Assembly (NCBI GenBank): GCA_017302035.1
Contig: JAFLEA010000021.1
Location: 1 to 41,016 of the forward strand
DNA: 41,016 nucleotides
Reading direction: 5' to 3'
Origin: Lysobacterales bacterium
GTDB lineage: Bacteria > Pseudomonadota > Gammaproteobacteria > Xanthomonadales > Xanthomonadaceae
The position numbers and the translations under genes were made by a program. Position 1 is the first letter of the stretch. Every line of letters begins with the position of its first letter. Shown in pieces: positions 1 to 5,854 of this stretch. Below the pieces are notes generated by a model that saw only the letters and a program-made list of their open reading frames with translations, did no database searches and had not been told where the DNA came from.

Positions 1-1
1 G

Positions 2-121
2 CCGCTGGGTCTTTCGGACGCCATGCCGGAGGATTCGGGAGCGGTGTCCGATGAGCATATCAAGGGCGCTGAGCGATACATCATGGATGATGCCGAAATA
101 CAGGACATTAACACCCCGTAA
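2..121 (+). CDS. possible 3' end of an unidentified gene (partial)
   Basis: One frame is open from the window edge to a TAA at 119-121 and encodes about 39 residues ending in [10 protein letters not shown]. The codons are more AT-rich than the surroundings (ATA, ATT, CGA, CAG), and the peptide is acidic and hydrophilic. The stop lies 14 bases inside the 3' end of the convergent rppH, so the two genes would overlap tail to tail. No family is recognised from this short piece. It may be a true C-terminus or a chance open frame; sequence upstream of the window would decide. Confidence 0.35.
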   Translation, partial: PLGLSDAMPEDSGAVSDEHIKGAERYIMDDAEIQDINTP

Positions 122-626
122 CAAGCGGCATCTGCCGCAGTGCCGCGCCGCTGCCCTCGGCCACCGGCGCCAGGTGGCGCAGGGCCCGCGCGTACACCCC
201 GCGCTTGAAGCTGACCACGTGCTCGACCGGATACCAGAAGTCGACCCAGCGGAAATGGTCGAACTCCGGGGTCTCGGTGGCATCGAAGCGGACCAGGGAT
301 TCGTCGCCGAGCAGCCGCAGCAGGAACCACACCTGCTTCTGGCCGATGCATACCGGCCCTTCACCGCCGCGGCGGATGGCCCGCCCGGGCAGGCGATAGC
401 GCAGCCAGCCGGGGGTGGCGCCGAGCAACTCCACGTGCTCGGGCGACAACCCGGTTTCCTCGTGCAACTCGCGGTACATGGCCTCGGTCGGGGTCTCGTC
501 GCTGCGCATGCCCCCCTGCGGGAACTGCCAGCCGTCCCGGCGCACCCTACGCGCCCAGAACACCTGGCCATCCGCGCGCATCAGGACGATGCCGACGTTC
601 GGCCTGTATCCGTCCGGATCGATCAC
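108..626 (-). CDS. rppH: RNA pyrophosphohydrolase RppH (Nudix)
   Basis: This cytoplasmic Nudix hydrolase removes pyrophosphate from the 5' end of triphosphorylated mRNA and so starts RNase E-dependent decay. The protein begins [17 protein letters not shown] and carries the Nudix box ([23 protein letters not shown]), followed by the family-typical [19 protein letters not shown] and [18 protein letters not shown] chose the GTG at 626 because homologues start with (M)IDPDG and a GGAG lies about eight bases upstream; the longer frame to 767 adds a low-complexity basic stretch. The resulting 172 residues match the length of E. coli RppH (176), while Xanthomonas versions, as recalled, have longer variable tails. 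The last codons run into the AT-richer segment at the window start. Confidence 0.93.
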   Translation of the reverse strand: MIDPDGYRPNVGIVLMRADGQVFWARRVRRDGWQFPQGGMRSDETPTEAMYRELHEETGLSPEHVELLGATPGWLRYRLPGRAIRRGGEGPVCIGQKQVWFLLRLLGDESLVRFDATETPEFDHFRWVDFWYPVEHVVSFKRGVYARALRHLAPVAEGSGAALRQMPLVTGC

Positions 627-693
627 GATGCGGACTCCAGAAAAATCGACTGCCCCGACAATGCCACGACCCCGCCGGGCCGACAAGCGCGCA

Positions 694-722
694 TTGACAG
701 CGCGCCGGGGAAGATGAAGAAT
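694..722 (+). promoter_or_regulatory. sigma-70 promoter for tRNA-Met
   Basis: A perfect -35 hexamer TTGACA (694-699), a 17-base spacer and AAGAAT (717-722, four of six consensus bases) form the best vegetative promoter seen in the window. It would start transcription near 729, about 70 bases before the tRNA. It lies inside the upstream part of the rejected longer rppH frame, which further supports the shorter rppH start. Confidence 0.6.
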
Positions 723-801
723 TCGCGGTTCCCCGCGTACCCTTGCGACCCGGCCGCCAGCGGCCATCGCACCGCCGGCGCGGCGGGACCGTTGGAAATC
801 T

Positions 802-878
802 GGCTATGTAGCTCAGCCGGTTAGAGCACAGCACTCATAATGCTGGGGTCGGTGGTTCGAGTCCACCCATAGCCACCA
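802..878 (+). tRNA. tRNA-Met (CAT), elongator
   Basis: A 77-base cloverleaf has acceptor arms GGCTATG and CATAGCC, D-arm sequence AGCTCAGCCGGTTAGAGC, anticodon CAT at 836-838 within CACTCATAA, T-loop GGTTCGAGTCC, discriminator A and an encoded CCA (876-878). The acceptor and anticodon stem sequences resemble E. coli elongator tRNA-Met (metT type) rather than initiator tRNA, which starts CGC. A CAT-anticodon tRNA-Ile2 is the main alternative but its acceptor stem usually differs. Confidence 0.95.
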
Positions 879-912
879 GATTTTTCCTGATATATCAGCT
901 AGTTACACCTTT

Positions 913-941
913 AAAGCCCGCCTCTGAGAGCGGGCTTTTTT
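913..941 (+). terminator. intrinsic terminator of the tRNA-Met transcript
   Basis: A nine-base-pair stem AAAGCCCGC / GCGGGCTTT with an eight-base loop is followed at once by more T residues (to 941). This is a classic Rho-independent terminator, 35 bases after the tRNA CCA. Confidence 0.9.
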
Positions 942-954
942 GTGACAAATCGAC

Positions 955-1066
955 TGTCACAGCCGGATTGATGGTCATTTATGGGGCCGAGGTGCCCTGC
1001 CGTCCCTATGGTGGCCAGAACAGTCTGTGACAGGTTCTGTGAAAGGTCCAAGTGTCACAGGATTGA
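955..1066 (+). repeat. imperfect direct repeat with an inverted copy between
   Basis: TGTCACAGCCGGATTGA (955-971) recurs as TGTCACAGGATTGA (1053-1066), identical apart from a three-base gap. An inverted copy of the core, CTGTGACAG, sits between them at 1025-1033. The pair lies directly downstream of a tRNA gene and runs into an insertion sequence end, so it could be a former attachment site or a target-site scar. No integrase gene is present. Confidence 0.5.
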
Positions 1067-1213
1067 CCTGCCCCCACTGAGCCGTACCACGTGAAGCTGT
1101 AAAGTCCGTCAACCTGACCTCCTCCCCGCGTTAGGCCCGAGCAGAGCTGGAAATTTCGGCCTTGAGGTGGGAAGCGAATCGGCAGCGAACTCGGCCGGCG
1201 TGACATCGCCGGC
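1064..1213 (-). mobile_element. IS3-family remnant: transposase C-terminus and terminal end
   Basis: Read on the minus strand, 1213 to 1109 encodes AGDVTPAEFAADSLPTSRP and a short tail ending at TGA. This resembles the last residues of IS3-group OrfB transposases (typically ...SLGYLTPAEFAA...). Just beyond the stop, the strand continues to GTGGGGGCAGGTCA, which looks like a terminal inverted repeat. Homology appears to end near 1213: the expected catalytic core upstream is absent and the flanking sequence is unrelated. The element is therefore a roughly 150-base 3' relic and cannot be active. The exact IS cannot be named from this much sequence. Confidence 0.5.
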
Positions 1214-1437
1214 AAGGCGCCGTGAGCCGGCCGTGACGGAGCCGTTGCCGCCAGCACCATGGCCGACTGTTTCTCCCGCGGGGGCGCGGGAACGGCATCC
1301 CGTTCCCGATGCGGTGAAGGCCGTGCCAGCCCTCCGACTCCACCCGCGAGGGGACGCGACTGACCCATGACGGCTCCCGCGGTCGCTAGACTTGCAACGG
1401 GAGAACCGCCATCCGGGCGACCCGACGACGACGCCCC
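1214..1437. other. intergenic region before the MFS gene
   Basis: I see no gene here. A TAGACT hexamer at 1387-1392 could be a -10 element giving a leader of about 40 bases to the MFS gene, but no convincing -35 hexamer stands 16-18 bases before it. GC content is at the level of the coding DNA, and the open frames are GC-driven shadows. Confidence 0.4.
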
Positions 1438-2667
1438 ATGAGCGACCCTGCCACCGCCCTGCTGCCCGAAGACATCCAGCGCGGGAACATCTGGCGGCTG
1501 GCCATCGCCCAGGCCCTGGCCGGAGCGAACGCGGTGGTGGTGTACGCCACCGGTGCCATCGTCGGCAGCGCGCTGGCACCCGCGCCGGTGCTGGCCACCC
1601 TGCCCATCTCGATCTTCGTGGTAGGCATGGCCGCATGCATCCTGCCGATGGGTGCGATCGCGCGCCGGCACGGCAGGCGCACCGCCTTCCTGGCAGGAAC
1701 CGGCGCCGGGGTGCTGGCCGGGCTGCTGGCGATGCTCGCCGTCACCCACGGCGGATTCTGGCTGTTCTGCACGGCAACCTTCTTCGGCGGCGCCTACGCC
1801 GCGGTGGTGCTGTCGTTCCGCTTCGCCGCCGCCGACGGCGTGGCCCCGCAGCGCCGCGCACGCGCGCTGTCGCTGGTCATGGCCGGCGGCGTGGCTGCCG
1901 GGGTGGTCGGGCCGCAACTGGTGACCTGGACCATGGGCCTGTGGCCGCCGCACCTGTTCGCGGCCACCTTCCTGGTGCAGGCCCTGGTCGCAGCGGTATC
2001 GGCACTCATCCTGCTGGGGGTGCGCTTGCCCCTGCCGAGCGCAGGCGAAATCGCCGGCGGCCGGCCGCTGGCCGCGATCGCGCGCCAACCCCGCTTCGTG
2101 GCCGCGGTGATCTGCGGCGCGGTGTCCTACCTGCTGATGAACTTCCTGATGACCGCCGCGCCGCTGGCGATGCACATGTGCGGGCACCCGCAGGCGTCGG
2201 CCAACCTCGGCCTGCAATGGCACGTCATCGCGATGTACGCGCCGAGCTTCTTCACCGGCCACCTGATCGCGCGCTTCGGCGCCGTGCGGGTCGCCACTTC
2301 GGGGCTGGCGCTGACCGGGCTTTCGGCGGCCGTGGGCCTGGGCGGAGTGGACGTGGCGCACTTCTGGGCCACGCTGGTGCTGCTGGGGCTGGGCTGGAAT
2401 TTCGGCTTCCTCGGTGCGTCGGCGCTGGTGCTCGAATGCCACCGGCCCGAGGAGCGGACCCGGGTGCAATCGCTCAACGACTTCATCGTCTTCAGCCTGA
2501 TGGCGATCGGTTCGTTCGCTTCGGGCGGGCTGCTGGCCGCCTATGGCTGGAACGCAGTGCTGTGGGTGTCCTTCGTGCCGCTGGTGCTGGCCTTCGTGGC
2601 GCTGGCGATGGCGGTGCGGCGAGGCACCGCCATGCAACCCGGCGATCCGGACGTTCCCGCGGATTGA
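1438..2667 (+). CDS. MFS transporter
   Basis: A 409-residue polytopic inner-membrane protein of the major facilitator superfamily with about twelve hydrophobic segments. A motif-A-like loop, MGAIARRHGRRTAF (residues 71-84), follows the second helix, as usual in MFS proteins. The substrate cannot be read from sequence; the family includes drug/proton antiporters and metabolite exporters. The ATG at 1438 lacks a clear Shine-Dalgarno sequence, but no better start exists. It stands alone, between the insertion-sequence scar and the convergent two-component system. Confidence 0.88.
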   Translation: MSDPATALLPEDIQRGNIWRLAIAQALAGANAVVVYATGAIVGSALAPAPVLATLPISIFVVGMAACILPMGAIARRHGRRTAFLAGTGAGVLAGLLAMLAVTHGGFWLFCTATFFGGAYAAVVLSFRFAAADGVAPQRRARALSLVMAGGVAAGVVGPQLVTWTMGLWPPHLFAATFLVQALVAAVSALILLGVRLPLPSAGEIAGGRPLAAIARQPRFVAAVICGAVSYLLMNFLMTAAPLAMHMCGHPQASANLGLQWHVIAMYAPSFFTGHLIARFGAVRVATSGLALTGLSAAVGLGGVDVAHFWATLVLLGLGWNFGFLGASALVLECHRPEERTRVQSLNDFIVFSLMAIGSFASGGLLAAYGWNAVLWVSFVPLVLAFVALAMAVRRGTAMQPGDPDVPAD

Positions 2668-2706
2668 TTCCGGCCGACCGGGCCTATCGGCGCGCCACCA
2701 GCGGTC

Positions 2707-2725
2707 CGGGTGCGGAGAGCACCCG
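2707..2725. terminator. hairpin between convergent genes
   Basis: CGGGTGC / GCACCCG forms a seven-base-pair stem with a five-base loop (GGAGA), 40 bases past the MFS stop and before the convergent histidine kinase stop at 2869. There is no T tract, so it is at best a weak or Rho-assisted terminator. The rest of 2668-2868 shows nothing recognisable. Confidence 0.3.
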
Positions 2726-2868
2726 CAGTATCCCGGCCCGGTCGCGACCGGATCGGCATTCGCCCGGGAACGCCGCCGCGAACAGCAGGACCGGCACCCC
2801 CCTGGCCTTGTCCACCCGCGCGACCCAGGCGAATCATGCCGGCAGGTCGATGCCCAGGCCGGCGACCA

Positions 2869-4164
2869 TCAGCGACCCGCATCCTGGCCGGAAGGCAACG
2901 AGGACAGCGCCAGCCGGGTCACCGTGCCGCGATCGGGATCGGACTGGATCTCCAGCTTCCAGCCGAGGTGCTCGCACAGCCGGGCGATCAGTTCCAGGCC
3001 GATTCCACCCCCCATCCTGTCGCCGCCACCTCTGGCGAGCCGGGCGTAGATGGCGCTTACCTCCTCCGGCGTCATCCCGTGGCCCGGATCGGAGATGACC
3101 ACGGTCGCGGGAGGTTCCAGCCGCACCGTTATCGTGCCCCGGTCGCTGTTCTCGATGGCGTTGCGCAACAGGTTGCCGATGGCGGTATGGACCACGGGCA
3201 TCGGAGCGAAGATCTCCACGCCGGGCAACCCGGCCAATTCGATCCGCAGGTCCTTGCCCTGGGTCAGGTGGGCATGCTGTTCCACGATTTCGCCGAGCAG
3301 TTCGTCCAGCGAAAACCGATCGGATGACCTGGCCAGGCGCGAGGGATCCTTGGCCAGGACCAGCAGCATGGCGATCAGGCGCTCCACATCGATGGCCGTG
3401 TTCCGGATGCGCGCCAGCTGCCCGCGCACAGGCGCGGGAACCCCGTGCTGCTCCAGGGCGATCCCGCTGGCGCCGGCGATGACCGCGATCGGCGTCCGCA
3501 GTTCGTGGCTGGCGGTATCGACGAAGTCGCGTTCGCGCTGGACGAAGCTGTCGTTGCGGCGCAGGTAGCCATTGAGCGATTCGGCGATGACGAGAAGTTC
3601 GTTGGACGCAGATCCCGGGATGTCGATGCGTTGACCGGGCTTGTCCGGCTCCAGCGACTCGATGCGCGCGGCGAGCAGGATCAACGGCCGCACGAGCCGA
3701 TCCGCTCCCCAGAACACCACCAGGCTTATCAGCGCGACCATGAAGATGGCCGACGCCATCACCATGAGCCACATGCCCCGTTCCCGCGCCTCCAGGTCGG
3801 TGATGTCCAGTGCCAGCGCGATCGGCCCACCCGCGACCTGCCGGATCAGGACCACGCGCATCGCGCCGTCGACGACGATCTCGTCGTGCATGCCCGGAGC
3901 CAGTCCCTGCAGTTCGCGCGGCAGGGGCTCGTGCCTGCCGTCGAACAGGGCGATGTTGGAGGTGTCCAGCCATCGGTAGCCGGGATCCGACCCCATCCGC
4001 TCGATGATGTGGTCCAGTTCCGTGTCGAGCAGGGTCTCCCAGACCAGCGCCTCGGCACGCTCGTTGACGATGACCCCGTGGACGAACACGGCCAGGGTCA
4101 GGACCGCTGCGTACCCCAGCAGGCCCCACAGGATGCGCCGGCTCAGACTGCTCCTAGCCGCCAT
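2869..4164 (-). CDS. sensor histidine kinase
   Basis: This inner-membrane kinase is the sensor of the pair encoded here and should phosphorylate the adjacent regulator. It has 431 residues: a first membrane helix (about 11-33), a periplasmic sensing region of about 100 residues, a second helix (about 131-152), a HAMP-like linker, the H box DTASHELRTP with phosphorylated His220, the N box GNLLRNAIENS, and the G boxes DPGHGM and GGGIGLELI. It overlaps the regulator gene by 11 bases, so translation is probably coupled. The divergent lipid A genes suggest a PmrB- or ColS-like role in envelope stress, which is inference; the sensing region shows no obvious acidic metal-binding motif of the PmrB type. 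Confidence 0.9.
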   Translation of the reverse strand: MAARSSLSRRILWGLLGYAAVLTLAVFVHGVIVNERAEALVWETLLDTELDHIIERMGSDPGYRWLDTSNIALFDGRHEPLPRELQGLAPGMHDEIVVDGAMRVVLIRQVAGGPIALALDITDLEARERGMWLMVMASAIFMVALISLVVFWGADRLVRPLILLAARIESLEPDKPGQRIDIPGSASNELLVIAESLNGYLRRNDSFVQRERDFVDTASHELRTPIAVIAGASGIALEQHGVPAPVRGQLARIRNTAIDVERLIAMLLVLAKDPSRLARSSDRFSLDELLGEIVEQHAHLTQGKDLRIELAGLPGVEIFAPMPVVHTAIGNLLRNAIENSDRGTITVRLEPPATVVISDPGHGMTPEEVSAIYARLARGGGDRMGGGIGLELIARLCEHLGWKLEIQSDPDRGTVTRLALSSLPSGQDAGR

Positions 4165-4855
4165 CGCCGCCCCCTCGTGCCGAGGGCGGTGCGGCGATCC
4201 GGTAGCCGATTTTGGGCAAGGTCTGGATCAGCTTCTCTTCGAAAGGGCCATCCACGCTGCGCCGCAATTCATAGATGTGGGACCTCAGCATGTCGCCGTC
4301 CGGAGGGCTGTCGCCCCACAGGGCGTATTCCAGGCGCCCCCGGGACACCACGGCCGGACTGGCCTGCATCAGCACTTCGAGCAACTTGCGGCAGGCCGGA
4401 TACAGACGCAGCGGTTGCCCCTGCCGCGTCGCTTCCTGGGTCTCCAGGTCCAGCCTGAGGTCGGCAACCAGGAGCGCCTTGCCGCGGCGCCGGCCACCGG
4501 CGCGGGCGACCAGAGCCTCGAGCCTGACCTCCAGCTCCTGAAGATCGAACGGCTTGGTCAGGTAATCGTCGGCTCCCGCGCGGAAGCCCGCGATCTTGTC
4601 CGGCAGTTCATCCTTCGCGGTGAGCATCAGCACCGGCACGTCGCCTCCCGCCTCGCGGAACGCCTTCAGGAACCCCGGGCCGTCCAGGCGTGGAAGCATC
4701 CAGTCGAGCACGACGACGTCGAAGGCCTGGGTCACCGCCAGGTGCAGCCCAGTCAATCCGTCGGGCGCCGCGTCCAGCGCGTGGCCGCGCGCTTCGAAGT
4801 ACTCGAAGAGATTCGCCACCAGATTGCTGTTGTCTTCGACGACCAGTATGCGCAT
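4154..4855 (-). CDS. OmpR/PhoB-family response regulator
   Basis: This DNA-binding regulator partners the downstream kinase. It has 233 residues: a receiver domain (1-115) with phospho-acceptor Asp51 (VVLDWMLP), Thr79 and Lys101 (KPF), then a winged-helix DNA-binding domain (about 130-225) with LYPACRKLLEVLM and the closing LPKIGYRI typical of the family. It is first in the two-gene operon. On its own strand TATGCT (4931-4926) could be a -10, and a perfect inverted repeat at 4945-4960 overlaps where the -35 would lie. It probably controls the divergent PAP2-eptA genes (inference from gene order). Confidence 0.92.
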   Translation of the reverse strand: MRILVVEDNSNLVANLFEYFEARGHALDAAPDGLTGLHLAVTQAFDVVVLDWMLPRLDGPGFLKAFREAGGDVPVLMLTAKDELPDKIAGFRAGADDYLTKPFDLQELEVRLEALVARAGGRRRGKALLVADLRLDLETQEATRQGQPLRLYPACRKLLEVLMQASPAVVSRGRLEYALWGDSPPDGDMLRSHIYELRRSVDGPFEEKLIQTLPKIGYRIAAPPSARGGGDGG

Positions 4856-4936
4856 GCGGTATGCCGCCTCGAACGATCACGGGTGAACGGATTGCGCAGT
4901 ACGCCGGCCCCGGCGCATGGCGTAAAGCATACCGAG

Positions 4937-4960
4937 ATGAGCTCATGAACGAGCGTTCAT
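4937..4960. promoter_or_regulatory. palindromic operator candidate between the regulator and PAP2-eptA
   Basis: Two overlapping palindromes lie in the divergent promoter region: ATGAGCTCAT (4937-4946) and ATGAACG-AG-CGTTCAT (4945-4960), an inverted repeat with perfect seven-base arms. This symmetrical form is usual for TetR-type or other dimeric repressors. OmpR-type regulators usually bind direct repeats, so a second regulator may act here. Confidence 0.5.
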
Positions 4961-5065
4961 CTGCGGCCCGCGGTTTAACCATCCACTCATGCCGCTCCGA
5001 CCGCTCTCCGACATTCCCACCACGATCATCCCCGCCTCTCCAAACACGATGCCGGCGATCTTCCG

Positions 5066-5854
5066 ATGCGGTTCCCCGCCGTAGTTCCCGATGACCCAGG
5101 ATTCCGGGTCCGCGAGGGATCGTCCCTCCATGCGCATCCGGGGCCGGCCGCGCTGTGGTTGCACCTGATCGTGCCCCTGGCCTGGCTGGGCGTGCTCGCG
5201 GCCTGGACGGGACCGCTGGGGGGCGACCGCTGGCTGGCCGACCGGATCTACGCCTGGCAGGGTTACTCCTGGGCACTGCGCGACGCCTGGCTCACCGAGA
5301 CGGCGATCCATGTGTGGGGACGCAACCTCAGTGCGCTCGCCTGGCTCGCGCTGCTGGCCACCTGGACCTGGGCACGCCTGTCCGGGCGCGCGCGGACGCT
5401 GCGCCTGCCCGTCGGGTACCTGTTGCTGGCGGTCCTGGCGTCGTGCCTGGCGGTGTCCTGGATCAAGTCCTGGTCCAACATGGACTGCCCCTGGGATCTG
5501 CTGCGCTACGGCGGCCGCCGCGAATTCATCGGCCTGATCGAAGCAAGGCCGCCAGGCATGGACCGCGGCCGGTGCTTCCCCGCCGGCCATGCCAGCGCCG
5601 GCTATGCCTGGCTCGCGCTGTACTTCTTCTTCCTCGCGGTCGCGCCGCGCTGGCGCTGGCTGGGGCTGTGCATCGGCCTGGGCCTGGGCCTGGTCTTCGG
5701 CATCTCGCAGCAGTTGCGCGGCGCCCACTTCGCATCGCACGACCTGTACACCGCCGGCATCTGCTGGCTGGTCGCGCTCGGGCTCTACGTGGCGGTGCTG
5801 CGCCCGCCTGGCGATGCACGCAACGCGTCGGTCGTACCCGAAGGCGCGCGATGA
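5066..5854 (+). CDS. PAP2-superfamily membrane phosphatase
   Basis: A 262-residue inner-membrane protein of the PAP2/acid phosphatase family, with about six hydrophobic segments. The three-part active site is visible: Lys134 in KSWSNMDCPWDL, the CFPAGHAS motif with His175, and RGAHFASHD (Arg218, His221, His225). Related enzymes (LpxE, LpxT, PgpB) act on lipid A phosphates, undecaprenyl pyrophosphate or phosphatidylglycerol phosphate. Its stop overlaps the start of eptA (ATGA), the same pairing as pap2 with mcr-1 on plasmids. A role in lipid A or diacylglycerol metabolism alongside EptA is therefore likely; the exact substrate is not readable. Confidence 0.9.
   Translation: MRFPAVVPDDPGFRVREGSSLHAHPGPAALWLHLIVPLAWLGVLAAWTGPLGGDRWLADRIYAWQGYSWALRDAWLTETAIHVWGRNLSALAWLALLATWTWARLSGRARTLRLPVGYLLLAVLASCLAVSWIKSWSNMDCPWDLLRYGGRREFIGLIEARPPGMDRGRCFPAGHASAGYAWLALYFFFLAVAPRWRWLGLCIGLGLGLVFGISQQLRGAHFASHDLYTAGICWLVALGLYVAVLRPPGDARNASVVPEGAR

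Noticed and set aside
802-1437. Integrated prophage or island at tRNA-Met
   Set aside because: No integrase, no phage genes and no full repeat of the tRNA 3' end are present; only scars remain.
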